From Litorimonas sp964425355 (GTDB lineage Bacteria > Pseudomonadota > Alphaproteobacteria > Caulobacterales > Maricaulaceae), in the NCBI GenBank assembly GCA_964425355.1, contig CAYRMO010000115.1, positions 1 to 8,405 of the forward strand: 8,405 nucleotides of DNA, read 5' to 3'. The notes under the pieces were generated by a model. The model was not told where the DNA came from and did no database searches. It saw only the letters and a program-made list of their open reading frames with translations. Of this stretch, positions 1 through 6,514 are shown in pieces (position 1 is the first letter of the stretch; each line of letters begins with the position of its first letter). The position numbers and the translations under genes were made by a program.

Positions 1-727
1 CAAGCGATGCAAAAATATGGAGGCCCGCGGCTTTCACACGGTCCATACAATGGCCGACTTCATCCATATTATTCATTTCCGCCATAAGATGAATAACACC
101 AGTTGGATTCGGAAAATTATAAAGCCCGAGCGTATGATGGCGCGGGTTTTCCGCATGCATAAAATAGATACGTTGTTTGGGCAGACCTTCCGCGAATGCG
201 GGAAGAGACAAATCGTCAGAGAGGCCAAATCCCATGACTTTACGATAAAAGTCGATCGTCTTTTTATTTTCTGGTGCTGGGAGAACCATGTGACCAAGAC
301 CCATTTGCCCAGTCTTAAATGACTTTATTCCATGCCCCGGTTTAAAAGGCTCACCGCGTTCTCGGCCATAGAAGATTTCCACCATATTTCCAGATGGGTC
401 ATGAAAACTCGCAAGCGCTTTAACCGCTCGATGCTTACAGTCTTTATCAGAGCCGCGCGTCACTGGAACTTTCTTTCGTTCAAGACGCTTAATCTGTTCC
501 TCAAATGCCTTTTTCGACGACATTTGGTACCCGCCGCACAGAAAACGGTCCGTCTCCCCTTTTCTAATTAGGTAGCGGAAGGGACTATTATCCATGCGAA
601 GATATTTGGCCCCTTTTTCACCAAAAGATTTAGCCACTCCAAATCCCAGAACGTTTTTGGCGAACTTCGCCCAAGCTCCCGGATCTTGCATTTCCAAAAT
701 CGCATAGCCTAAATTTGCAACACCCAT
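1..727 (-). CDS. hsaC: Type I extradiol (catechol 2,3-) dioxygenase, HsaC/BphC-like, C-terminus cut by window edge
   Basis: The reading frame is open from an ATG at 727-725 to base 1, giving 242 residues of a family usually about 290-300 long. Two vicinal-oxygen-chelate modules are visible: an N-terminal one (about 1-122, with FHDPSGNMVEIFYG near 108-121) and a catalytic one starting at about 140. In the second, GLGHM (H146) and NPRHHTLGL (H197/H198) carry the first two ligands of the Fe(II) 2-His-1-carboxylate site. The glutamate ligand would lie beyond the window. The NPRHH...GVIHLM stretch closely resembles HsaC of steroid degraders as I remember it. The family cleaves a catechol ring next to the diol using O2, in the cytoplasm. 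The gene is last in the visible run, 37 bases after the hydratase, with its own Shine-Dalgarno site at 733-739. A steroid catechol (DHSA-type) substrate is inferred from the neighbours; a biphenyl- or terpenoid-type catechol is the alternative. Family certain, exact substrate not. Confidence 0.85.
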   Translation of the reverse strand, partial: MGVANLGYAILEMQDPGAWAKFAKNVLGFGVAKSFGEKGAKYLRMDNSPFRYLIRKGETDRFLCGGYQMSSKKAFEEQIKRLERKKVPVTRGSDKDCKHRAVKALASFHDPSGNMVEIFYGRERGEPFKPGHGIKSFKTGQMGLGHMVLPAPENKKTIDFYRKVMGFGLSDDLSLPAFAEGLPKQRIYFMHAENPRHHTLGLYNFPNPTGVIHLMAEMNNMDEVGHCMDRVKAAGLHIFASL

Positions 728-732
728 ATCTA

Positions 733-739
733 TCCCCTT
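733..739 (-). promoter_or_regulatory. Shine-Dalgarno site of the extradiol dioxygenase gene
   Basis: On the minus strand the sequence AAGGGGA lies five bases before the ATG at 727. It follows an A-rich leader in the 37-base gap after the hydratase stop. This supports that start codon and independent ribosome entry, unlike the overlapping genes upstream. Confidence 0.6.
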
Positions 740-764
740 TTCTTTTTTTGTGTTTTAATTTTAC

Positions 765-1550
765 TCATACGAATTCGACCTCACACCCGCCAAATCCTTC
801 AATCGACATGGTCATTTTATCACCTCGAACCACCGTATGTAAGGGCACGAGAGAACCAGACAAAATAACTTCACCAGCTTCAAATGGAATACCATATTCA
901 CCAAGTGTATTGGCCAGCCAAGCGACCGCATTTTCCGGCGCACCTTGCACCGCAGACCCTAAGCCTCGGCTTACTTCTTCCCCATTATTCTCAACAATGA
1001 CCTCAAAGGCGCTCAGATCAACGTCTGCTGGAGCCAGTTTGGCTTCGCCTAGGACAAAAACGCCGCAAGATGCATTGTCAGCGACAGTATCTTGGATTTT
1101 TATCTTCCAGTCTTTGATGCGACTATCGACAATTTCAAAACAGGGCTGAACATATTCCGTTGCGTCAATAACATCTTGCCCCGTCACGCCGGGGCCTTTG
1201 AGGCCTTTTTTGAGTTTAAAGGCAATTTCTGCTTCTGCCTTAGGCGCGATATGACAATCCATATGAACTTTCCCGTCAGGGGCGTACATGACGTCTGTGA
1301 GAAATCCGAAATCAGGCTGAAACACACCTAACATATCTTGAACTGGCTTGGAGGTAACGCCGATTTTTTTACCTATGATTGTCTCGCCATTTTCCTTTGT
1401 CCTAAGATCTAAAAAGTCCAAAGAAATTTGATAGGCATCATCAATCGTCATATCTGGATAGGCAGTGGTCAATGGGGCGATCGGACGACCCTTTTTCAGA
1501 GCGTCAAAAAGCTGCCGCGCTATTTCAGTATGAGCGTCTAAGACCTCCAT
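765..1550 (-). CDS. hsaE: 2-hydroxypenta-2,4-dienoate (2-keto-4-pentenoate) hydratase, HsaE/MhpD/TesE-like
   Basis: The protein is complete at 261 residues, the usual length for this family. It adds water to a 2-hydroxy-2,4-dienoate to give a 4-hydroxy-2-oxo acid, the step after meta-cleavage-product hydrolysis. Conserved landmarks are KKIGVTS (61-67), PKAEAEIAF (103-111) with E106 and E108, FEIVDSRIKDW (138-148) with E139, DNASCG (158-163), WLANTLGEYG (211-220) and AGEVILSGSL (225-234). E106, E108 and E139 occupy the positions of the divalent-metal carboxylate ligands known in this hydratase family. The ATG overlaps the hydrolase stop by one base (TAATG), and a weak GAGG lies eight bases upstream, so translational coupling is likely. 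In a steroid pathway the substrate would be 2-hydroxyhexa-2,4-dienoate (HsaE); a plain pentadienoate cannot be excluded. Related decarboxylases share the fold, but the adjoining C-C hydrolase favours the hydratase role. Confidence 0.88.
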   Translation of the reverse strand: MEVLDAHTEIARQLFDALKKGRPIAPLTTAYPDMTIDDAYQISLDFLDLRTKENGETIIGKKIGVTSKPVQDMLGVFQPDFGFLTDVMYAPDGKVHMDCHIAPKAEAEIAFKLKKGLKGPGVTGQDVIDATEYVQPCFEIVDSRIKDWKIKIQDTVADNASCGVFVLGEAKLAPADVDLSAFEVIVENNGEEVSRGLGSAVQGAPENAVAWLANTLGEYGIPFEAGEVILSGSLVPLHTVVRGDKMTMSIEGFGGCEVEFV

Positions 1551-2380
1551 TAGCCATGCCTCAAAAAATCTATCGAGGCGGCATTAAACATCCGAGAGTG
1601 CTCGATCATAACCCAATGCCCACACGCATTGACCTCGATAAAGCGTGACTGATCATTCGCCTTCAGGCATTTCTCTTTGCCTTGCGGCGGCATAAATTCA
1701 TCATTCGCCCCCCAAAATGTAAGGATGGGGCAAGTGAGCTCTTTCATCCTGGAACCGAGCTCTGGAGTTTTCATTGTTGTCAGAACTTCCTTAGGTTGGT
1801 CCTGAGCAATCACCCATCGCATATCGATTAGCTCTTGTGTCACATGCTTTGGATCAAAAGCAAACAATCGCATGACGTCGGCTTGCGTCTCTTTGCTCAT
1901 GCCCGCCTTATTCGCTTCCATCATTTTAGCAATGCCGGGCATCGTCCAATAGGCGCCTTGCTCTTCGAGGCACCCAGGACCCATTAAAATTAACTTCTCA
2001 ACAAATTCAGGATGATCAAGCGCGATCTGAATAGCAACGCCCGCTCCCAGAGAATTTCCGACAAAACTACATTTTTCGACACCTAATGCGCGAAGCCCCG
2101 CCATTAACGTATCGCAAAAAAGCTGAAGCGTATAATCCCCTAAATTCAATGGCTTATCTGAATATCCGAACCCAATCATATCAGGCATAAGGACTCGAAA
2201 TCCTGCCTCTGCAAAGGAATCTTTGTTTAATCTAAAATTTGCCCATGCGCTATTTCCCGGACCCGAGCCATGCAAAAATACGACCGGAGGGCCATCCTTA
2301 TTTCCAAATTCGAGATAGTGCATCCGGATGGGGCCCGCTTGCACATATTGACCCTCTGGTGGGCCTTTTTCTACAGCCAT
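1550..2380 (-). CDS. hsaD: Meta-cleavage-product C-C hydrolase, alpha/beta fold, HsaD/BphD-like
   Basis: A complete 276-residue alpha/beta hydrolase that should cut the carbon-carbon bond of the vinylogous dioxo acid made by the extradiol dioxygenase. The oxyanion segment is HGSGPGNSAW (37-46). The nucleophile elbow is GNSLGAG (108-114) with S110. The acid is D227 in FWGANDEF, and the histidine is H255 in CGHWVMIEH (253-261). The CGHW signature and the HGxGPG loop are typical of meta-cleavage-product hydrolases (BphD, MhpC, HsaD) rather than generic esterases. The lid lies at about 140-210. There is no signal peptide, so it is cytoplasmic. Its ATG shares one base with the monooxygenase stop (TGATG), and no strong Shine-Dalgarno is seen, so translation probably depends on the upstream gene. 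In the steroid pathway it would release HIP (the C/D-ring acid) and hydroxyhexadienoate from DSHA. The substrate is inferred from the cluster. Confidence 0.88.
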   Translation of the reverse strand: MAVEKGPPEGQYVQAGPIRMHYLEFGNKDGPPVVFLHGSGPGNSAWANFRLNKDSFAEAGFRVLMPDMIGFGYSDKPLNLGDYTLQLFCDTLMAGLRALGVEKCSFVGNSLGAGVAIQIALDHPEFVEKLILMGPGCLEEQGAYWTMPGIAKMMEANKAGMSKETQADVMRLFAFDPKHVTQELIDMRWVIAQDQPKEVLTTMKTPELGSRMKELTCPILTFWGANDEFMPPQGKEKCLKANDQSRFIEVNACGHWVMIEHSRMFNAASIDFLRHG

Positions 2381-3555
2381 CAGACGAAGACGTCCGTGCT
2401 ATCAGCGCCAAGATAAACGCCGCCAAGATTACGCGCAAACCCTATTGGGTTATTTGCAACATGGGCCCGAGCAATATGAATATCATGCCAAATATCTTGG
2501 ATAGGAGAATTTCTGTAAACACTTCGACCGCCCGCGATATCGAAGACCAAGTCGACAGACTGCATCATTCGTTCAATTACCAAACTCGCCTGATACCGAT
2601 ATTTCACCCGGTCCGTCATCGGGATTTCACTACCCGAATATACGGCGGCCATCATTTCATCGAAATTACGATACATGATTGCCTCGGTCTCATCGATAAG
2701 ATTTGAGGCCTCGGCGACCCGACGGGTGACATCCGGATCACTCGCCAAGCGGGTGACATCCGTAGAGCTACCTTGAGCATTATCAATAAAAAGCTGAAGC
2801 GCATGTTTCGCCGCACCAATGGCTGGCGTGCACACAACGCGAATAAACATTTGAGCCCAAGGAATTGCGTACATCTCATTATCTTGGAAGTGTTTGCAGT
2901 TAAATCCATCCATTTGATGATGCGTTCGGTACTCAGGAACAAATACTGGCTCTTTGATGATAATATCATTTGACCCTGTCGCCTGCAGACCCATGGCGTG
3001 CCAGGTATCTTCAATTTCGTAATCAGGTTTTTTGACCAAAAATGTCCGGTAATGTATATTCTCGGGCCCCTGATCAAATATTAGTCCACCAAGCAACACC
3101 CAGTCACAATGCCCAGACCCCGAACTCCAGCCCCATTGCCCTGAGAGCATGAACCCGCCATCTGCCGTTTCGACCTTAGCACCAGCAGGGTTGTAAGATG
3201 AGCTGATGAGGGTATCGGGTCCCGCATCATAAACATCCTTCGCTGCTTTCGGATCCATAAGGGATAGCTGATAGGCATGAACGGCAATAATTCCGCTCGC
3301 CCAAGCCGTCGCCATGTCACGCTCAGCAATATCAATAGAGGCTTTGAAGAATTCTTGGGGCGGACGCTCTAATCCGCCATATTGCTTTGGTAAAAAAGAC
3401 CGAAAATAACCTGTCTTACGAATAGCTTCGATAGCTTTTTTTGGGATTTCGCGTTTCTCACGCCCTTCGGCCGCACATTCCGAAACAACATCCAGCGCAG
3501 ATGAGATATCTAGCGCCTGACCAATATCGGCAGACTTAAGCGCTGCTTGACCCAT
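2380..3555 (-). CDS. hsaA: Flavin-dependent phenol monooxygenase, oxygenase component (group D, acyl-CoA dehydrogenase fold), HsaA/TesA2-like
   Basis: A complete 391-residue protein of acyl-CoA dehydrogenase fold, resembling HsaA/TesA2, which ortho-hydroxylates the phenolic ring of 3-HSA with reduced flavin from a separate reductase. Visible signatures are GYFRSFLPKQYGGLE (49-63), the flavin-pocket run GWSSGSGHCDWVLLGG (142-157), GLQATGSND (189-197), and near the C-terminus AGGRSVYRNSPIQDIWHDIH (341-360) followed by ARAHVANNP. The region holding the catalytic glutamate and YxGT-type motif of true acyl-CoA dehydrogenases instead has the IW.D.H..RAHVANN pattern typical of group D monooxygenases, so dehydrogenation of acyl-CoA is unlikely. 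The ATG at 3555 has a strong GAGGAG site six bases upstream. It is the first gene of the minus-strand block and is preceded by a likely promoter. The HsaB-type flavin reductase it needs is absent from the window. Other phenol substrates, such as terpenoid-derived ones, remain possible. Confidence 0.85.
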   Translation of the reverse strand: MGQAALKSADIGQALDISSALDVVSECAAEGREKREIPKKAIEAIRKTGYFRSFLPKQYGGLERPPQEFFKASIDIAERDMATAWASGIIAVHAYQLSLMDPKAAKDVYDAGPDTLISSSYNPAGAKVETADGGFMLSGQWGWSSGSGHCDWVLLGGLIFDQGPENIHYRTFLVKKPDYEIEDTWHAMGLQATGSNDIIIKEPVFVPEYRTHHQMDGFNCKHFQDNEMYAIPWAQMFIRVVCTPAIGAAKHALQLFIDNAQGSSTDVTRLASDPDVTRRVAEASNLIDETEAIMYRNFDEMMAAVYSGSEIPMTDRVKYRYQASLVIERMMQSVDLVFDIAGGRSVYRNSPIQDIWHDIHIARAHVANNPIGFARNLGGVYLGADSTDVFV

Positions 3556-3561
3556 GACAAA

Positions 3562-3567
3562 CTCCTC
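3562..3567 (-). promoter_or_regulatory. Strong Shine-Dalgarno site of the hsaA-like gene
   Basis: GAGGAG on the minus strand, six bases before the ATG at 3555. It is one of the best ribosome sites in the window, fits the first gene of an operon, and fixes the start codon. Confidence 0.75.
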
Positions 3568-3580
3568 AATTAGAAATCAT

Positions 3581-3608
3581 AGCATACTGATGAATGCGCA
3601 GTTTTCAA
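3581..3608 (-). promoter_or_regulatory. Candidate sigma-70-type promoter for the hsaA-D-E-C block
   Basis: On the minus strand TTGAAA (3608-3603) and TATGCT (3586-3581) are separated by 16 bases. They match the -35 and -10 consensus at four or five of six positions each. Transcription would start near 3574, leaving a short leader that contains the GAGGAG site. The promoter lies in the 124-base gap behind the acyl-CoA synthetase stop. It would let the ring-cleavage block be expressed independently of that gene. It was judged by eye only. Confidence 0.4.
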
Positions 3609-3618
3609 TGATATTTAA

Positions 3619-3663
3619 TACGCAAATACAAGTAATTCTGGAGTTATATTGCTGTTTTGCGTA
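3619..3663. promoter_or_regulatory. Inverted repeat TACGCAAA...TTTGCGTA upstream of the hsaA promoter, possible operator
   Basis: Two perfect 8-base arms, TACGCAAA at 3619-3626 and TTTGCGTA at 3656-3663, face each other across 29 bases. The near arm lies ten bases upstream of the proposed -35 box of the minus-strand promoter, where activators often bind. The loop is too long for a convincing rho-independent terminator and no T-run follows either arm. Related elements occur between the synthetase and SDR genes. The function is inferred. Confidence 0.35.
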
Positions 3664-3679
3664 AAAATGTCGAAAATGA

Positions 3680-5194
3680 TTACGCTTTCAAAATATACTT
3701 CATTATTTTTCCTGAGGCGTTTCTAGGCAAAACGTCATGAAACGTAATTTGCCGCGGCGCTTTATAATTCGCCATAGTCTCGCGGCACCATGATATTAGC
3801 TCCGCTTGCTCGAGGGCGCCATCCGTCACAACATGGGCATGTGTGACCTCACCCAATCGCGCATCTTTCATTCCAACCACAGCGGCATCGGAAATATTTG
3901 GGTGTTGCAAGAGGGCTTTTTCAACCTCAGCTGGGTAAACATTAAACCCCCCAACAATAACCATATCTTTCTTTCGGTCTGTAATCCGAATGTATCCCCT
4001 CGCATTTTGAGTTCCAATATCACCCGTCTTTAGCCAACCGTCAGGCGTTATTGTTTCAGCCGTCGCCGAAAGGTCGTCGAGATAGCCTTGCATGACGTTA
4101 AAACCACGCACCCAAATTTCACCTTCCTTGCCCACACCAACATCTTTGCCCTCATCATCGACAAGGCGTAATTCCGTCCCTGGTAGAGGTCGACCACAGG
4201 TCGTTGCAATGGTTTCGAAATCATCTCCCTTTTGGCAGAGCGACACCACGCCCGTGGACTCAGTTAAGCCATAAGCTGAGAACACATCATCAATACCAAG
4301 GTCTTCATGCATGCGGCGGATTAGATCGACAGGAATAGTTGTCGCCCCCGTTGTCGCGACCCGCAAGCTTGAAATATCATGGTTGGATAAATCTGGATGA
4401 GCTAGTAATGTTTGAAAAATAGTCGGCGCGCCCGGCATGACCGTAATTTTATCGCGCTCTATTCTCGCCAAAACATCTTTGGGATCATAAACAGCCAAAG
4501 GGAAAATAGCTGCGCCTTTAATTAAGCATGCTAGCCAACCTGCCTTATAGCCAAAGCTGTGAAAGAACGGATTGACCACAAGATAACGGTCATTTTCGGT
4601 CATCCCGATAGCATCGGTGAAACTTTCAAAGACTTGCACATTTTGTCCGTGAGTCGTCATTGCGCCTTTGGGAGCGCCCGTCGTTCCAGATGTAAAAATG
4701 ATGTCAGAAATATTTCTATCTGCAACATTGACGCCGTCAATACTGTCGCCTTCACGTTCTAAAAAACGATCAAACGCCCCGCGCCCGTTCTCTTCACGAA
4801 TAATAATGACCTCTTGCAAATCTGGCAAATCTTGACCCTCAAGCATCGCAGGATAATCATGCCCTAGAAATCCTTTGACGGTGAAAAGTAATTTGCAATG
4901 TGACCGCCGCAATATATCGGCCGCTTCAGTCCCTTTATAGCGCGTATTTAATGTTACCATAACTGCGCCAAGCATTTGCCCGGCTAAAGCCGTTATAATC
5001 CATTCTGTGCAATTAGGTGCCCATATCCCGAATTTGTCGCCATGCCCCAAGCCCATAGCGCGCATGACGCCTGCCGCTTGTTTTACCTGCCCCGCCAGCG
5101 CTCTATAGCTTAACCGCCAATCACCATCCTCTATTGCCAAAGCATTGGGACGGCGCACAGCTTGCGCAAAGAGGACTTGCGGGATTGTGGTCAT
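3680..5194 (-). CDS. fadD3: Acyl-CoA synthetase (AMP-forming), FadD3-like
   Basis: A complete 504-residue ANL-superfamily ligase that makes an acyl-CoA from acid, ATP and CoA through an acyl-adenylate. The motifs run in order: P-loop TSGTTGAPKG (168-177), NPFFHSFGYKAG (208-219), AYGLTE (307-312), TGD (390-392), DRKKDMVIVGGFNVYPAEVE (406-425), and NASGK near the C-terminus with catalytic K496. Length and the NPFFH.FGYKAG.LACL and ITV.PG.PTIFQ stretches resemble mycobacterial FadD3 from memory; FadD3 activates HIP, the bicyclic acid left after steroid A/B-ring removal. This fits the adjacent hsa-type genes, whose hydrolase would yield that acid. No signal peptide or membrane segment is seen. 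The ATG at 5194 lacks a clear Shine-Dalgarno. The gene is divergent from the SDR operon across 91 bases, and no terminator is evident after its stop. A side-chain (cholanoate-type) or unrelated carboxylate ligase is the alternative. Confidence 0.8.
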   Translation of the reverse strand: MTTIPQVLFAQAVRRPNALAIEDGDWRLSYRALAGQVKQAAGVMRAMGLGHGDKFGIWAPNCTEWIITALAGQMLGAVMVTLNTRYKGTEAADILRRSHCKLLFTVKGFLGHDYPAMLEGQDLPDLQEVIIIREENGRGAFDRFLEREGDSIDGVNVADRNISDIIFTSGTTGAPKGAMTTHGQNVQVFESFTDAIGMTENDRYLVVNPFFHSFGYKAGWLACLIKGAAIFPLAVYDPKDVLARIERDKITVMPGAPTIFQTLLAHPDLSNHDISSLRVATTGATTIPVDLIRRMHEDLGIDDVFSAYGLTESTGVVSLCQKGDDFETIATTCGRPLPGTELRLVDDEGKDVGVGKEGEIWVRGFNVMQGYLDDLSATAETITPDGWLKTGDIGTQNARGYIRITDRKKDMVIVGGFNVYPAEVEKALLQHPNISDAAVVGMKDARLGEVTHAHVVTDGALEQAELISWCRETMANYKAPRQITFHDVLPRNASGKIMKYILKA

Positions 5195-5285
5195 TATTCA
5201 CTCATTGTCTACGCAATTGAAGAGTTTGACTATACATAGAGATTATTTTGCGCAACATATCAGATCAATTATTACGCAGGCAAGT
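5195..5285. promoter_or_regulatory. Divergent promoter region between the acyl-CoA synthetase and SDR operons, with three TACGCA/TTGCGCAA elements
   Basis: This A+T-rich 91-base gap must start both transcription units. For the minus strand, TATAGT (5234-5229) is a good -10 box, with TTGCGC (5255-5250) 15 bases upstream as a weak -35. For the plus strand only weak candidates are visible, for example TTGAAG at 5217-5222 with GATTAT at 5241-5246 (18-base spacing). Three related elements lie here: TACGCAAT (5210-5217), the perfect palindrome TTGCGCAA (5248-5255) and TACGCAGG (5273-5280). The palindrome overlaps the proposed minus-strand -35, so a bound protein could block that promoter. The assignments were made by eye. 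Confidence 0.45.
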
Positions 5286-6041
5286 ATGAGCTTTAAGGAC
5301 AAAACAATCGTCGTGACAGGCGGGGGACGCGGTATTGGACGCGGCATTTCTGAGTATTTTTCAGCCAAAGGCGCGAACATAATAATTTGCGGGCGAAGAG
5401 ATCCTGAAACGCTTCCGGACAACTCTCATTTCAAATCGCTCGATATTCGGGAAAGCGATGCAGCGAAAGCGCTCATCGATTTTGCGATTGAAAAAACAGG
5501 CCGCGTGGATTGTCTCATTAATAACGCAGGCGGCGGGCCGCCTGTTGCGAGCAAGGATGCCAGTCCGAACCTCACTCATAAAGTCATTGCGCTAAACTTA
5601 CTTGCGCCTATCAATCTCGCCCAAGCTGCCTATGAGCCGCTGAAATCAAGCGGTGGCTCTATCATCAATATTTCGTCTGTCTCCGCGACACGAAGCTCGC
5701 CCGGTTCTCTTGCCTATGGCGCTGCAAAGGCAGGTCTTCTGAATGTCACGACATCTCTTGCTATGGAATGGGCGCCTGACATCCGGATCAATGCCATCAT
5801 CGCCGGGCTTGTCCAAACCGAAGCCAGTGCAGACCATTATGGCGGCGCCAAAGGCATGGCGCATCTCGCAAGTAATTTGCCGATGAAACGCATGGGCACA
5901 CCCGAGGATATTGCCAAAGCCTGTCTTTTTCTTGCCGACCCTTCAAACGCTTATGTGTCAGGTGCCTGTTTAGAAGTCTTTGGCGGCGGCGAACCCCCCA
6001 GTTTTCTCAAAATAGCCGAAGACGCACATAAATTAGGATGA
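5286..6041 (+). CDS. Short-chain dehydrogenase/reductase (classical SDR)
   Basis: A 251-residue NAD(P)-dependent oxidoreductase of usual SDR length. The cofactor loop is TGGGRGIG (11-18) and the structural motif is NNAG (79-82). The catalytic set is complete: N104, S131 in NISSVS, Y144 and K148 in YGAAK. R37/R38 after the second beta strand (ICGRRD) hint at NADP(H) preference, which is an inference. The frame is open upstream to 5145, but the ATG at 5286 puts the Rossmann start at residue 7 as usual, and the longer form would overlap the divergent synthetase gene. A modest AGG lies at 5278-5280. It is the first gene of the plus-strand operon, and its stop overlaps the SnoaL-like start by four bases (ATGA). 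In this setting it probably oxidises or reduces a hydroxyl/keto group on a steroid intermediate or a beta-hydroxyacyl-CoA such as the IpdF step. The sequence does not decide which. Confidence 0.85.
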   Translation: MSFKDKTIVVTGGGRGIGRGISEYFSAKGANIIICGRRDPETLPDNSHFKSLDIRESDAAKALIDFAIEKTGRVDCLINNAGGGPPVASKDASPNLTHKVIALNLLAPINLAQAAYEPLKSSGGSIINISSVSATRSSPGSLAYGAAKAGLLNVTTSLAMEWAPDIRINAIIAGLVQTEASADHYGGAKGMAHLASNLPMKRMGTPEDIAKACLFLADPSNAYVSGACLEVFGGGEPPSFLKIAEDAHKLG

Positions 6042-6514
6042 GCCTTGAAAATCGTATCATCCGTGTTGAAGCAGAGCTTGCGATACGCAACGTTATTGCC
6101 CGCTACGGCTTGGCAGCAGATTGTGGAGATATCGAGGCTGCTCTTCAATGTCACACTGAAGATGCGGTTTACGTTGTGAGCAATCCGCGTGCAGGGCGAG
6201 CGGGCGAAGCGGGTGATTTAGAGCTTAAAGGACATCAAGCGATTGCCGATATGCTCGCCTCCGAGATGCATCAATCCCTACTCCCCGATTGCGCTCACAC
6301 AGTCGGGCCACTTATTGTTGACGTCGAAACCGACACAGCCAAAGTCCTTGGTTACTCACGCGTCTATCACAATCAGAAACTCATGCGCCTCGCCGTCAAT
6401 CACTGGACGATGCGCAAAGATGGCGACGCGTGGAAAATCGCCCGCCGTGAAAGCCGCGTCATGGGTGAAGACGCGGCACAAAACCTACTTAAGGAGAACC
6501 TGAATGGGATTTAG
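6038..6514 (+). CDS. SnoaL-like / NTF2-fold small enzyme with Asp-His pair (candidate dehydratase or isomerase)
   Basis: A complete 158-residue protein of the SnoaL-like NTF2-fold group. An N-terminal helix (about 1-25) leads to ARYGLAADCGDIEAALQCHTEDAVY (21-45), the typical opening of this fold. GHQAI (65-69) comes next, then PDCAHTVGPLIVDV (83-96), and the last strands end in a WKIARRESRV run. D28 and H87 align by eye with the Asp25/His73 catalytic pair of the dehydrochlorinase LinA and with the acid/base sites of scytalone-dehydratase-type enzymes. An enzymatic role is therefore likely rather than a pure binding role. Relatives include dehydratases, isomerases and ring-dioxygenase beta subunits; the bile-acid 7-alpha-hydroxysteroid dehydratase Hsh2 is in the same superfamily. 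Overlaps on both sides (4 bases with SDR, 11 with MFS) tie it to the SDR reaction. I infer dehydration or double-bond isomerisation of a hydroxylated intermediate. The substrate is unknown. Confidence 0.75.
   Translation: MSLENRIIRVEAELAIRNVIARYGLAADCGDIEAALQCHTEDAVYVVSNPRAGRAGEAGDLELKGHQAIADMLASEMHQSLLPDCAHTVGPLIVDVETDTAKVLGYSRVYHNQKLMRLAVNHWTMRKDGDAWKIARRESRVMGEDAAQNLLKENLNGI
6491..6496 (+). promoter_or_regulatory. Shine-Dalgarno site for the MFS transporter gene, inside the SnoaL-like gene
   Basis: AAGGAG lies seven bases before the ATG at 6504 and within the last codons of the preceding gene. It confirms the start that gives the 11-base overlap. Confidence 0.75.

Noticed and set aside
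17..571. Two plus-strand open frames of 101 and 79 codons at the left edge
   Set aside because: They are antisense to the extradiol dioxygenase, whose minus-strand frame is open throughout and carries conserved iron ligands.
715..1149. Open frame of 144 codons on the plus strand
   Set aside because: It lies opposite the hydratase gene, has low-complexity Ser/Thr/Pro composition and no recognisable domain. The antisense gene is clearly real.
2239..2706. Open frame of 155 codons on the plus strand
   Set aside because: It is antisense to the hydrolase/monooxygenase junction and has no domain signature or ribosome site. It is a shadow of two conserved genes.
2723..2762. 13-base direct repeat CGGGTGACATCCG spaced 27 bases apart
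   Set aside because: It lies in frame inside the hsaA-like gene and encodes a repeated DVTR. The flanks do not match, so it is probably coincidence or a minor local duplication.
2652..3077. Open frame of 141 codons on the minus strand
   Set aside because: It is an alternative frame inside the hsaA-like gene with no family motifs.
2380..3555. Annotation of this gene as an ordinary acyl-CoA dehydrogenase
   Set aside because: The fold matches, but the C-terminal catalytic region has the group D monooxygenase pattern (IWHDIHIARAHVANN), and the neighbours are aromatic-ring cleavage genes.
3619..3663. The TACGCAAA/TTTGCGTA inverted repeat as a terminator for the synthetase gene
   Set aside because: The loop is 29 bases, the arms are only 8 and not G+C-rich, and no T-run follows on the relevant strand. 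An operator is the better reading.
5145..5285. 47-codon N-terminal extension of the SDR gene from an upstream ATG
   Set aside because: It would overlap the divergent synthetase start and adds sequence before a normal SDR N-terminus. The ATG at 5286 fits the family.
2727..5790. A 14-base identical string (TGACATCCGGATCA) at 2727-2740 and 5777-5790
   Set aside because: Both copies are inside unrelated coding regions. One match of this length is not surprising in 8.4 kb.
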